From JACVRW01 sp963734365 (GTDB taxonomy: Bacteria > Actinomycetota > Thermoleophilia > Solirubrobacterales > Thermoleophilaceae): DNA of 64,000 bases. A program made the translations under genes and the position numbers. Below are positions 9,085 to 17,620 of this stretch, piece after piece. The notes under the pieces were generated by a model that saw only the letters and a list, made by a program, of their open reading frames with translations, was not told where the DNA came from and ran no database searches. Each line of letters begins with the position of its first letter. The first letter of the stretch is position 1. The stretch lies in contig CAVTGV010000004.1 in NCBI GenBank assembly GCA_963734365.1, positions 744,001-808,000 of the forward strand, in the 5' to 3' direction.

Positions 9085-9846
9085 CTAGTCCGGGTCCGGC
9101 AACCGCAGCAGCTCCATCGCGGTCCACGCCGGCCTGAAGCCCAGCCGGGCGTAGAGCTCCTTGGGCCGGCCCTGGTCGTCGGCCACTATCAGGACGTCAT
9201 CGGCGCCTGCGGCGGCCTCGATCGCGGCGCTCGTCAGCGCCGTGCCCAGCCCGCGGCCGCGCCGGTCCGGGCGCACGTAGACCTGCGCGACCTCGGCCGA
9301 CCGGCCTATCCAGTCGAGCTGGGTGAACGCCACCGGCGTGCCTGCGTCCAGCACGGCGAGGACCCGGGCTCCCAGGAGGGCGTCGGCCTCACGTGCCTGG
9401 TCGTAGTAGTCGTCCGCGGGCCGGCCCGGGAAGTCCTCCTCGTGCCACTGGATGCGCAGGTCCCTCGCGCTGTCGTAGGGCACCTCCTCGACCTCGATCG
9501 CCGCTCCCGGCGGGGCCGAGCCGTCGTGAAACATCCACACCAGGCGCTCCATGCGCCAGCCCCGGTCCTGGAAGCCCGAGCACAGCGCCTCGCCGACCTC
9601 GGTCTCCTCCACGTCGATGCGGCGGTGCCGGAGGCCGGCAAGTGCCTGGTCGGCGAACGTCACCAGCTCGTCCACGTCCATTCCCGGGTCCTCCTCGACC
9701 CGCACCACGTTGAAGTCCCAGTAGCTCGGAAAGCGCGTGGCCCGCACCACCGTGCCGTGCTCCCAGGGCTCGAACACGTCGCACACGGCGGCCTGCACCG
9801 CGTGGTGCAGAGCCCGCGCACGCACGGCGGGCGGGGAGCTGTCCAT
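9085..9846 (-). CDS. GNAT family acetyltransferase
   Basis: The 253-residue product has a C-terminal GNAT domain: the acetyl-CoA pyrophosphate-binding motif VYVRPDRRGRGLGTALTSAAIEAA near residue 190, followed by YARLGFRPAWTAMELLR. The first 110 residues form a less conserved N-terminal half that also looks GNAT-like (ATRFPSYWDFNVVRVEEDP), so it may be a tandem or degenerate double-GNAT protein. Substrate unknown. A TAGGGT -10 box (minus strand, 9853-9858) is 6 nt before the ATG and lies across the stop codon of hypX, so it is probably transcribed leaderless from its own promoter. The 195 nt between it and the transporter gene hold nothing I recognise. Confidence 0.85.
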   Translation of the reverse strand: MDSSPPAVRARALHHAVQAAVCDVFEPWEHGTVVRATRFPSYWDFNVVRVEEDPGMDVDELVTFADQALAGLRHRRIDVEETEVGEALCSGFQDRGWRMERLVWMFHDGSAPPGAAIEVEEVPYDSARDLRIQWHEEDFPGRPADDYYDQAREADALLGARVLAVLDAGTPVAFTQLDWIGRSAEVAQVYVRPDRRGRGLGTALTSAAIEAAAGADDVLIVADDQGRPKELYARLGFRPAWTAMELLRLPDPD

Positions 9847-9852
9847 TGCGCG

Positions 9853-9858
9853 ACCCTA
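9853..9858 (-). promoter_or_regulatory. -10 element of a leaderless promoter for the 9846 GNAT gene
   Basis: TAGGGT read on the minus strand ends 6 nt before the ATG at 9846. It overlaps the TAG stop of hypX. Confidence 0.5.
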
Positions 9859-11628
9859 GGCCACTCGACGCTCGAACGCGTCGTCCGGCCGGCCGATGGC
9901 GGGCAGCGCAGCGGGCGGAGCCGCCTCGCAGGGGGCGCCGAGCTTGTGGACGAAGCGCCGGCGCGCCTCGTGGTAGCTGCGGTCCGGGCCGAAGAAGCAC
10001 CGGTGCGAGCGGGCCATCTCCTCCGCGCGATAGAGCTCGAGCGGCTTGATCTGCTCGTCGAGCCGGCGGCGGCGGAGCTTTTCCTGGAGGGCACGGCCGA
10101 AGTCGGGGTCGCGGGCGATCGCCTCGGCGTAGCGGCGGGCCTGGGCCTCGAAGCTCTCGAGTGTGGACCCGAAGGTCGCGTCCAGCAGGCCGATCTCCAC
10201 CGCGCGGCGCGTCCCGATCGGCGTGAAGGGAGGGCCCGTGAGCCGGGCGGCCATCTCCTTGCCCACCCGCCGTGGCAGCAGATACGTCCAGTACTCCGAT
10301 CCGTAGAGGCCGCCCATGTGCCGGTAATAGGGGTTGAGCACCACGTCCTGGCGGGCGACCACCAGATCGGCAGCGAGCGCGAACGGAACGCCGCCCGCAG
10401 CGGCGTCGCCGGCGAGCGCCGACACCACGAGGTGCGAGTCCGTCTGGATCACCTCGCGGACGACGTCGTTGATCGCATTGAGGTTGCTCCACGACTCCAG
10501 GTCCGGGTCCGTGGCCGCCTCGATCACGTTGAGATGGATGCCGTTCGAGAAGAAGTCGCTTCCGCCGGCCAGCACGATCACCTTGGTGGAACGCCGAGAG
10601 CGCGCATAGTGATAGGCGTCGAGCAGGCGCCGGCACTGGTCGGTGCTCATGGCGCCGTTGTAGAAGTCGAAGTGCAGGTAGCCCACGCCCGCCTCCTCCT
10701 CGTAGGTGATCTCGCGGTGGGTCTCGCGCGCCGCCGGCTGCCCGTGCAGGCCCGCTGGAGCCTCCGGGACGTCGGGCTCGCGGCCGGCCAGGGCCAGTGC
10801 GTTGGTCGCGGGCAGCTTGAAGTGGGTCTCTCCATCGCCCGCAGCCCTCTTGAGGTGGGTGATCCACACGGCGCCGTCCACGGTCGCCCGGCAGATGGCG
10901 CCGCCGCGGCGGGCGACGATCGTTCCGGGGATTCCCCTCAGGGTCTGCTCGCGGTGGGCTCCGAAGAGGTGGACGCGGATGCCCTCAAGCTCGTCGAGCA
11001 CGCCCGGGTGGCCCTCGGCCGCCCTGATCTTGCGGATCACGGTCTCGGTGGAGTCCGAGCTCCAATCGATCGCCCGGACGTCCTGGTGCATGAGCGCGCG
11101 GGCCTCGCCCACTGCCCCGGGGTCGTGCGGGTCGATGGCCGGGGGGTCCCCGCCATCGAGCAGCGTGTTCACCGCCTCCACCACGGCGTCGATGGCGGCT
11201 CCGCGGACCTCGTGGCGATAGAGGCTCGACTTGCCCGTCGCCCGCATCGGGAACGCGCGCGTAGCCCACACCTCGCCGGCGTCGAAGTCGCCGTTGGCCT
11301 CGAGCACCGTGACGCCCCATTCCTTCATGCCGAGCTCGATCGCCCAGTCCAGCGAGGACGCGCCCCGGTCGCCCCTGGGCCCGGGGTGCACGATCAGGCA
11401 GCGGTGCTGCGACCAGATCGACTCCGGGATCAGCTTCTTGAGCATCGGGCAGACGATCAGCTCCGGCTCGTGACGCTCCACGGCGGCCTCCATCGCTGCG
11501 GCGGTGTCGACCACCGCCACGTCCACGCGGTGGCCCAGCCCCTCGAGCTCGATGAGGGCACGCTGGCTGAGGCTGTTGTGGGCCGAGACGAGAAACAGGA
11601 CGCGGCGCGAGGAGGGGGTGTGGGCCAT
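9856..11628 (-). CDS. hypX: HypX/HoxX-type protein: formyltransferase-like plus enoyl-CoA hydratase-like domains
   Basis: A 590-residue fusion. The N-terminal part (about 1-280) resembles formyl-THF-dependent transferases, with LIVHPGPRGDRGASSLDWA and the following WGVTVLEANGDFDAGEVWATR. The C-terminal part (about 300-560) is a crotonase fold with the HypX hallmark GGVPFALAADLVVARQDVVLNPYYRHMGGLYGSEYWTYLLPRRVG. HypX is known to produce the CO ligand of [NiFe]-hydrogenase from formyl-tetrahydrofolate when oxygen is present. No hydrogenase structural or other hyp gene lies in this window, so it is an orphan here. An AGGAGAGGT ribosome-binding site precedes the ATG. The family assignment is firm; the role in this organism is inference. 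Confidence 0.88.
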   Translation of the reverse strand: MAHTPSSRRVLFLVSAHNSLSQRALIELEGLGHRVDVAVVDTAAAMEAAVERHEPELIVCPMLKKLIPESIWSQHRCLIVHPGPRGDRGASSLDWAIELGMKEWGVTVLEANGDFDAGEVWATRAFPMRATGKSSLYRHEVRGAAIDAVVEAVNTLLDGGDPPAIDPHDPGAVGEARALMHQDVRAIDWSSDSTETVIRKIRAAEGHPGVLDELEGIRVHLFGAHREQTLRGIPGTIVARRGGAICRATVDGAVWITHLKRAAGDGETHFKLPATNALALAGREPDVPEAPAGLHGQPAARETHREITYEEEAGVGYLHFDFYNGAMSTDQCRRLLDAYHYARSRRSTKVIVLAGGSDFFSNGIHLNVIEAATDPDLESWSNLNAINDVVREVIQTDSHLVVSALAGDAAAGGVPFALAADLVVARQDVVLNPYYRHMGGLYGSEYWTYLLPRRVGKEMAARLTGPPFTPIGTRRAVEIGLLDATFGSTLESFEAQARRYAEAIARDPDFGRALQEKLRRRRLDEQIKPLELYRAEEMARSHRCFFGPDRSYHEARRRFVHKLGAPCEAAPPAALPAIGRPDDAFERRVA

Positions 11629-11682
11629 ACCTCTCCTGATCGCAATAGTCGCGCGTTTGTTCCGTGAGCTTGGACACAGCGC

Positions 11683-11688
11683 TAGGCT
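11683..11688 (+). promoter_or_regulatory. -10 element of a leaderless promoter for the 11697 GNAT gene
   Basis: TAGGCT lies 8 nt before GTG 11697. It decides the start: an in-frame GTG at 11664 would lie upstream of the inferred transcription start. Confidence 0.5.
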
Positions 11689-11696
11689 CGCCCGCT

Positions 11697-12317
11697 GTGG
11701 GTGAGCCTCGCCCGATCGAAGTGCGCGATCTGCGGCCGCAGGACGTGCCCGCCGCGGTGGGTGTGCTGGCCCGCGGCATGCGAGACAACCCGCTTCACGT
11801 GGCGGCCTACGGCGACGACGCCGAGCGGCGGTTGCGCTGCCACACCCGCCTGATGCGCGGTCTGTTCGCCGCGCTTCCCACGCAGGAGCCCATCTGCGCG
11901 GTGAGCAACGGGACCCTCCTGGGTGTGACCGGCGTGGCTCCGGTGGGCACCTGCCGGCCCACCACGGCCCAGCGCCTGCGCCTGCTTCCCAGCGTGATCG
12001 CCCTCGGGCCGCGGACGGCGGGGCGGGTGGGCGCCTGGAACTCCTGCTGGGCCGAGCGCGATCCGGCCGAGCCGCACGTCCACCTCGGCCCGCTCGCAGT
12101 CGACGCGCATCTGCAGGGCCAGGGGATCGGCTCGCTGATCATGCGCGAGCACTGCAGCCGGCTCGACCGCGCCGGGGAGCTGGGCTACCTCGAGACCGAC
12201 AAGGCCGAGAACGTGCGCTTCTACCAGCGCTTCGGGTTCGAGGTGGTGGGCGAGGAGGCGGTGATCGGCGTGGCGAACTGGTACATGCGGCGAACGCCCC
12301 GGCCCGGCCCGGCGTGA
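11697..12317 (+). CDS. GNAT family N-acetyltransferase
   Basis: The 206-residue protein has the acetyl-CoA-binding motif HLGPLAVDAHLQGQGIGSLIMREH near residue 130 and the family's ending with LETDKAENVRFYQRFGFEVVGEE. The N-terminal half (RDLRPQDVPAAVGVLARGMRDNP) fits acetyltransferases acting on small molecules; the substrate is unknown. Start GTG 11697 was preferred to GTG 11664 because a TAGGCT -10 box lies between them. The last 4 nt overlap the downstream VOC gene, so the two are co-translated. Its position just upstream of ispG is reminiscent of mycobacteria, where an acetyltransferase gene lies close to gcpE. Confidence 0.82.
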   Translation: MGEPRPIEVRDLRPQDVPAAVGVLARGMRDNPLHVAAYGDDAERRLRCHTRLMRGLFAALPTQEPICAVSNGTLLGVTGVAPVGTCRPTTAQRLRLLPSVIALGPRTAGRVGAWNSCWAERDPAEPHVHLGPLAVDAHLQGQGIGSLIMREHCSRLDRAGELGYLETDKAENVRFYQRFGFEVVGEEAVIGVANWYMRRTPRPGPA

Positions 12318-12667
12318 TCACCGGCGTCCACGCGATCGTCTTCACGAACGATGCCGAGGCCGACCGGGCCTTCTTCGGCGAGGTGCTCGGCCTCGACTCT
12401 GTCGACGCCGGTGGCGGCTGGCTCATCTTCGCGCTTCCCCCTGCCGAGCTCGCGCTGCATCCGGGCGCCGAGGACTCCCACCGGCTCTACCTCATGTGCG
12501 ACGACATCCGGGCCACAGTCGAGGAGCTAGAGGCCCGAGGCGCCGAGTTCACCGGGCCGATCGGCGAAGAGGGCTTCGGCCTCATGACCGTGCTGAGGCT
12601 GCCGGGCGGCGGCGAGCTCGGCCTGTACGAGCCGAGCCACCCGAGCCCGCTCGACCCGGGCGGCTGA
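12314..12667 (+). CDS. VOC (glyoxalase/bleomycin-resistance) family protein
   Basis: A 117-residue protein of one vicinal-oxygen-chelate domain: MITGVHAIVFTNDAEADRAFFGEVLGLDSV at the N-terminus and LRLPGGGELGLYEP at the C-terminus. His6 and the Glu of GELGLYEP are at the places of metal ligands in metal-dependent members. Substrate unknown; such proteins range from dioxygenases to antibiotic-binding proteins. GTG start overlaps the GNAT stop. Confidence 0.8.
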   Translation: MITGVHAIVFTNDAEADRAFFGEVLGLDSVDAGGGWLIFALPPAELALHPGAEDSHRLYLMCDDIRATVEELEARGAEFTGPIGEEGFGLMTVLRLPGGGELGLYEPSHPSPLDPGG

Positions 12668-12696
12668 GACCCGGCGGGACCCGGCAGGGCGCCCGT

Positions 12697-12702
12697 TACC
12701 CT
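12697..12702 (+). promoter_or_regulatory. -10 element of a leaderless ispG promoter
   Basis: TACCCT ends 7 nt before the ispG ATG; no ribosome-binding site is present in between. Confidence 0.55.
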
Positions 12703-12709
12703 TGGGTCG

Positions 12710-14005
12710 ATGGCCTCCAAGCGCCAGATAGACGTGGGTGGGGTGAAGATCGGCGGCGGCGCGCCCGTCGCCATTCAGTCGATGACAAAGACTGAGACCG
12801 CCGACTACGACGCCACCATGAAGCAGATCCACGCGATCGCTGACGCGGGCGGCGACCTGGTGCGCTGCGCCGTGCCCCGCGACGACGACGTCCGGGCGCT
12901 CGAGCGGATCGTCAAGGAGTCCCCGATCCCGGTGATCGCGGACATCCACTTCAACTACACGCTCGCCCTCAAGGCGATCGATGCCGGAGCGCACTGCATC
13001 CGCATCAACCCCGGGAACATCGGCGGCTTCGAGAAGACCGGTGAGGTCGTGGAAAAGGCCCGCGCCGCCGGGGTGCCGATGCGCATCGGGGTCAACTCGG
13101 GCTCGCTGCCCAAGCACCTGCACGAGCTCGAGCGCGAGAACCCCGTCGACGCGCTCGTGGCCGCCGCACTGGAGCACGTCGGGCTGATGGACCGGCTCGG
13201 CTTCCACGACTTCAAGGTCTCCATCAAGTCCACCAACGTGCCCAACACGATCGCTTCCAACCGGCTGCTGTCGGCGAAGATCGACAATCCGCTGCATCTC
13301 GGCATCACCGAGGCGGGCACCAAGTGGTCGGGATCACTCAAGTCGGCGGTCGGCCTTGGCACGCTCCTGGCCGACGGAGTGGGAGACACCATCCGCATCT
13401 CGCTGTCGACCTTCCACGCCGAGGAGGAGGTCAAGGTCGCCTGGGAGATCCTCAAGGCGCTGAAGCTGCGCGAGCGCGGGCCCGTGCTGATCGCCTGTCC
13501 CACGTGCGGACGGCTCCAGTTCGACATGGACACGGTGGTGGCCGAGATCGAGGAGCGCCTGCGCGCCTACGACGATCCGATCGAGGTGGCCGTGCTCGGA
13601 TGCGCGGTCAACGGCATCGGGGAGGCCTCGCACGCCGACTTCGGGATAACCGGCGCCAAGAACGAGGGTCTGATCTTCGCGCACGGCAAGCCGCTGCGAA
13701 AGGTCCCCCAGGACGACCTGGTGGACGAGCTGTTCCGCGAGATCGACAAGTCGATCGACCGCGGGACGGTCGAGGTCGACGCGGGCAAGTCGGCGGAGGG
13801 CGCGGCCTGGCTCGAGCGCATCGAAGAAGAGAACGCGGGCGAGCTGACACCGGAGCGGATCGCGGCCATGGAGGCCGCCGCGGCGTCTCAGGACGCGCTC
13901 GGAAACGGCGACGCCCTGCCGATGGCCGGCGCCGCCAAGGCCAAGCGCATCAGCCTGGACGAAGAGCAGTCGCCCACCGCCGGGCGGCGCTTCACTCGCG
14001 CCTGA
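12710..14005 (+). CDS. ispG: 4-hydroxy-3-methylbut-2-enyl diphosphate synthase
   Basis: Penultimate enzyme of the MEP pathway: a [4Fe-4S] reductase converting MEcPP to HMBPP. The N-terminal TIM barrel shows KRQIDVGGVKIGGGAPVAIQSMTKTET, HFNYTLALKAIDAGAHCIRINPGN and RIGVNSGSL. The C-terminal iron-sulphur domain has the cluster cysteines in IACPTCGRLQFDM and AVLGCAVNGIGEA. At 431 residues it is longer than the usual 350-390: about 60 extra residues form an Ala/Glu-rich tail ending AGRRFTRA, of unknown use. The end overlaps the convergent iron-permease gene by 14 nt. It works in the same pathway as dxr at 3366. Confidence 0.96.
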   Translation: MASKRQIDVGGVKIGGGAPVAIQSMTKTETADYDATMKQIHAIADAGGDLVRCAVPRDDDVRALERIVKESPIPVIADIHFNYTLALKAIDAGAHCIRINPGNIGGFEKTGEVVEKARAAGVPMRIGVNSGSLPKHLHELERENPVDALVAAALEHVGLMDRLGFHDFKVSIKSTNVPNTIASNRLLSAKIDNPLHLGITEAGTKWSGSLKSAVGLGTLLADGVGDTIRISLSTFHAEEEVKVAWEILKALKLRERGPVLIACPTCGRLQFDMDTVVAEIEERLRAYDDPIEVAVLGCAVNGIGEASHADFGITGAKNEGLIFAHGKPLRKVPQDDLVDELFREIDKSIDRGTVEVDAGKSAEGAAWLERIEEENAGELTPERIAAMEAAAASQDALGNGDALPMAGAAKAKRISLDEEQSPTAGRRFTRA

Positions 14006-16445
14006 GGAGCTCGCGCGCCGGCGCGGCGGTGTCCGGAGTCGCGGGCGGGCGCCCGCGCGGCTGTGGCCTGGGCGGCTCGGCCGGCGTGCGGCGGGCCCGG
14101 CGCTGGGGGCGCTTCACCTTGATCTCCTTGGCGAGGAAGAAGGAGCCGATCACGAAGAGCGCGGCCGCGAGCTGTGCGCCGAGCGTCTCGTAGGTGGGGT
14201 AGACCCCGAACCACAGGCCGAGCCAGTAGGGGAGCTGGTTGTCGAGGCTCGTGATCGGGATCCAGCCGGTGCCCTGCATGGTCCGCGCGGTCTGGCCGAC
14301 CATGACGACGAGGACGAAGCCGATCATGAGGCCGGTGACTACGAGCATCTTCTTGTAGGGGAGCTTTCGCTGCAGCGCGAAGGTCGCGAGGGCCACGGCC
14401 AGCGTCATGGCCAGGCCGAGGGCCGCGCCCTCCAGCACGGTGGCCGTGCCGGCCGACAGCTCGAGAGACTGCAGGAACAGCACGGTCTCGAAGCCTTCGC
14501 GGTAGACGCTCGTGAGCCCGAGCACGGCGAGACCGAGCACCTGGGCGGAGAGGAAGGCGAGGCGAGTGCCCTCGAGGCGCTCGAGGCGCTTGCGCTGACG
14601 ATGGAACTTCGCGATCCACTCCGACCAGTAGACGCGATGGAAGAACCAGTTGGTTATGAGTAACAGCACCGCGATGGCTAACAGGCCCACGATCGCCTCA
14701 AGCTTCTCGCCGTAGCGCTCGAGCGAAGCGATCACCGTCTGGGCCAGGACCCAGGTGACGGCCGAGGCAACGAGGCCGAGCGCGGCTCCGATCAGCACCG
14801 GACGGCGCAGGCCCTGGCGGGCGCCCACGAAGGAGGCGGTGATGGCGGCCAGGATCAGCACCGCCTCGAGGCCTTCGCGGAAGACGATGATGGCCGAGTT
14901 GGTGACCACCGTGGCCCGGTTGGCGCTGTCACCCAGCGTGGCCGCGGCGTCGGCGAGGCGGCCGTCGAGCACCAGCCGGTTCTCGTGCACGTCGCGGTAG
15001 GGCGCGCGCTGGGCGATCAGCCGGGCGAGTCCCGGCTGATCCTCGGCGCCGAACCAGATCAGCCCCTCAACCGTGAGGGCCAGGCCCGGATTGAAGGCCT
15101 GCAGGCGCCGCTCAGGGCCGAACTCGAAGAAGGCGTACGCCTCGAGGCGGGCCTGCTCGGCCTGCTGGTACTGGCCGGCGCCCACGGCCGCCTCCATGCG
15201 GTCGAGGGTCAGCGCGATCAGGTCGTAGTCGGACTCGTCGGTCGGCTCCTCCCAATCCGCGGGCATCGCCGCCTTGAGGTTGTCCTCGGCGCGGTCGGTG
15301 AGCGTCTGGACCTCGTCCGGGTCCTCCACCTGGTCGGGCTGGCGCGTGGCCTGCTCGACCAGGGCGCCCAGCTCCCCGAGCGCGCGTACGCCCGCGGCCG
15401 TCCGCTCGGGAGCGCGCTTTTCGAGTTGGTCCTGCAGGTCGGCCAGGGCGCTGCGGGCCCCGCCCTGGAAGGCCACCGCCTCCTGGATCTCGAAGTCCTT
15501 GGTCACCCGTCCGTCGGACACGCCACGGCCGTACTCGACCGGCACCAGGGCCAGGAACTGCAGGAGCTGTTGCGCGCGCCGGGCGGCTTCGTCCTCGGTG
15601 AGCGGCGCGGCGGTGAAGCCGTCCAGGGCGTCCGCCGCCCTGCTGCGCGCCTCGGCCACGCGCGCGCGGTCTGCGTCCAGGGCGGCCTCGCGCAGGTCGG
15701 CGTAGGCGGTCTGGGCGCGGGCGGTGGCGGCCGGTCCGCGAACCTGGCGGTAGCGGTCGGTGAGGATCGCGAAGTAGCCGGCAGCCTGAGCAGCTGCCTC
15801 GGCCTGCCGGACCGGCAGGTCCCGGCGCTGCGCGGCGGCGATGTCGTCGAGCAGCTCGCGCAGCCGGGCCTGGTAGGCGTCGAGGAGATCCTTGGCCACC
15901 GTCCGCCGTGCCACGGGCGGCCGGATCGAGCCCGAGTCCAGCCGCGTGAGGGCCAGAGTGGCGTCGGCGCCGGGGCGTGTGAATCGCGTGGCGGTCCGGA
16001 ACTCGCGCACGAGCAGCCACGCCCGTGCCTTGGCCACCTCGCTGCGTGCGGTTGCCGACAACGCGGCCCGGAAGCTGACCTGGAACACCGCGGCGCGGGC
16101 GCTGCCGCGCGCGGCGGCCAACGCCACCTGGTCACCGCGGCGCGCCGCGCGGGCCGCGGCGAGCAGCGCTTCGCGCAGGGCGCGGTCGGCCTGGGGGTCG
16201 GCGGCGCGCATGCGGCGCGCGAGTGCAGCCCGATAGACGGCCTGCGCGCGACCCACCGCGGCGGTCGCGGCCGGCGGCCCCGAGATGATCAGCTCGCTCT
16301 GCGCGTCGAACAGCTGCTCCCGCAATGTCTCCACCGCTCGCCAGGGTGGCTGCGCGGCCACAGCCGACGCCGGCACCGCCGACCAGGCCACGCCGAGCAG
16401 AAGCGTGACCAGGAGCGTGCGGCGGAGTGCCGGCTGGGCGAGCAC
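13992..16445 (-). CDS. FTR1-family iron permease with large extracytoplasmic N-terminal domain
   Basis: High-affinity iron permease (EfeU/Ftr1 type). The 817-residue protein starts with a signal peptide (about 1-31), then about 450 mostly helical, Arg/Ala-rich residues predicted outside the membrane, and a C-terminal seven-helix permease. Both iron-binding REGxE motifs are present: FREGLEAVLIL and YREGFETVLFL. A basic, Pro/Arg-rich tail of about 45 residues follows the last helix. E. coli EfeU is only about 276 residues, so the N-terminal domain is an addition, possibly replacing a periplasmic partner. It lies 13 nt after the lipoprotein gene, forming a two-gene iron operon. No EfeB peroxidase gene is seen. 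Confidence 0.88.
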   Translation of the reverse strand: MLAQPALRRTLLVTLLLGVAWSAVPASAVAAQPPWRAVETLREQLFDAQSELIISGPPAATAAVGRAQAVYRAALARRMRAADPQADRALREALLAAARAARRGDQVALAAARGSARAAVFQVSFRAALSATARSEVAKARAWLLVREFRTATRFTRPGADATLALTRLDSGSIRPPVARRTVAKDLLDAYQARLRELLDDIAAAQRRDLPVRQAEAAAQAAGYFAILTDRYRQVRGPAATARAQTAYADLREAALDADRARVAEARSRAADALDGFTAAPLTEDEAARRAQQLLQFLALVPVEYGRGVSDGRVTKDFEIQEAVAFQGGARSALADLQDQLEKRAPERTAAGVRALGELGALVEQATRQPDQVEDPDEVQTLTDRAEDNLKAAMPADWEEPTDESDYDLIALTLDRMEAAVGAGQYQQAEQARLEAYAFFEFGPERRLQAFNPGLALTVEGLIWFGAEDQPGLARLIAQRAPYRDVHENRLVLDGRLADAAATLGDSANRATVVTNSAIIVFREGLEAVLILAAITASFVGARQGLRRPVLIGAALGLVASAVTWVLAQTVIASLERYGEKLEAIVGLLAIAVLLLITNWFFHRVYWSEWIAKFHRQRKRLERLEGTRLAFLSAQVLGLAVLGLTSVYREGFETVLFLQSLELSAGTATVLEGAALGLAMTLAVALATFALQRKLPYKKMLVVTGLMIGFVLVVMVGQTARTMQGTGWIPITSLDNQLPYWLGLWFGVYPTYETLGAQLAAALFVIGSFFLAKEIKVKRPQRRARRTPAEPPRPQPRGRPPATPDTAAPARELLRRE

Positions 16446-16458
16446 TGGCGGAGTCAGG

Positions 16459-17565
16459 TCAGGTCTCGAGCTTTATGTTCAGCTGGCTGGCAGCCTGGGA
16501 GATCTGACCGGCGATCGCCTCGGCCTGCGACTGCGCCTCGCTGCCGAGCGTGTCCGCGTCCTGCGCGTCGAACTTCTTGCCCCCACGCTCCTGGTTGCGC
16601 AGGCGGCGCGCGAAGGCGTGCAGCGAGCGCAGCGACTCCTCGGTCTGGCGGGCCTGCTGGCGGTCGGCCCTGGCCACCGCGGGCTTGACATTGTCGTAGA
16701 CGAGCACCAGCCCGCCCAGGATGTCGGTGATGTCCTGCAGCCGCGACGCCACCACGAACGCCTTCTCGGTCGCCTGGCTGCCGGCCACGAAGCGAGAGTT
16801 CTTCCACGCCTCGAAGTACTCCGACATGGTCGGCGTCATCACCACGAGCGCGGTGAGCGCGTCTTGGGTGGTCGGTTTCCACGCTCGCGCCGCCTCGTCG
16901 AGCTCGCCCGCCGTACGCGCGAAGTCGCGTGTGGCGGCCACGTAGAAGTCGGCGTCCGGGAGAGCCTCGCCGAACTCCACCTTCCCGTCGCCGTCGAGGT
17001 CGGGCTCGACCCCCTTGGCCGCGAACTTCGGCTCGGTGCCGAACAGCGACGTCTCTATGAGGAAGTTGTAGTTGCCGGGCTGCTTGAAGGTCTTCCCTGC
17101 CGGCGTCTCGACCGAGAAGGGGACGGCGTTCTCGGGATCGGAGGCATCGCCGCCGGCGTCGATGCTCACGTCGAAGTCAGCCAGCTGCGGCACGCCGGCC
17201 ACCACACCCTCCATCTGCTCGTAGGCGGGGTTGGCTTTGGCGAAGCCGTCCTGACTGCGACGCACCAGGGCACGCACCTCAGCGCGGTTGTCCTCCAGCA
17301 GGCGGGCGTAGTCGAAGTCCGCGGAGCGCGCCAGGCGGTAGTAGGCGTCGCCGTCGCGGCGCAGCTCGGCGGAGTCGCGCTTCAGCTGAGCGGTGTGGTC
17401 GAGGAGATAGGCCTTCACCGCGGTGAGATCGGTCGACTGGCGCGCCGGCTCCTGCTGCGCCTGATCGTCGTCGTCGTCACCGCCGCAGCCCACGCCGAGG
17501 CTCGTCAAGCACAACACCAGCAGCCCCGCCAACACCGCCGCCCATCCTCGCCGAATGCCTGTCAT
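16459..17565 (-). CDS. EfeO/imelysin-like iron-transport lipoprotein
   Basis: A 368-residue predicted lipoprotein: signal peptide with lipobox LGVGC (Cys27) followed by an acidic GGDDDDD stretch. The helical body and the coupling to the FTR1 gene suggest an EfeO-like iron-binding partner, but I do not find the HxxE motif of imelysins, so the family call is tentative. Residues 189-200 form an EF-hand-like loop (DLDGDGKVEFGE) with all acidic calcium-ligand positions filled, which is unusual in this setting. An AGGAG ribosome-binding site lies 8 nt before the ATG. A perfect palindrome at 17621-17636, just upstream, may be its metal-responsive operator. Confidence 0.65.
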   Translation of the reverse strand: MTGIRRGWAAVLAGLLVLCLTSLGVGCGGDDDDDQAQQEPARQSTDLTAVKAYLLDHTAQLKRDSAELRRDGDAYYRLARSADFDYARLLEDNRAEVRALVRRSQDGFAKANPAYEQMEGVVAGVPQLADFDVSIDAGGDASDPENAVPFSVETPAGKTFKQPGNYNFLIETSLFGTEPKFAAKGVEPDLDGDGKVEFGEALPDADFYVAATRDFARTAGELDEAARAWKPTTQDALTALVVMTPTMSEYFEAWKNSRFVAGSQATEKAFVVASRLQDITDILGGLVLVYDNVKPAVARADRQQARQTEESLRSLHAFARRLRNQERGGKKFDAQDADTLGSEAQSQAEAIAGQISQAASQLNIKLET

Positions 17566-17620
17566 CCTGTTTGCTCCTGGGTGGTGATTGCCTGTTGCGC
17601 CCGGGTCGCGCCGGGGCTTG

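Noticed and set aside
9010..11667. An 885-codon plus-strand frame covering the GNAT and hypX region
   Set aside because: Antisense to clear homologues (GNAT, HypX); composition is typical of a reverse-strand shadow.
14985..16688. A 567-codon plus-strand frame opposite the FTR1 permease gene
   Set aside because: The minus-strand frame encodes a recognisable permease with two REGxE motifs; the plus frame has no similarity or motif.
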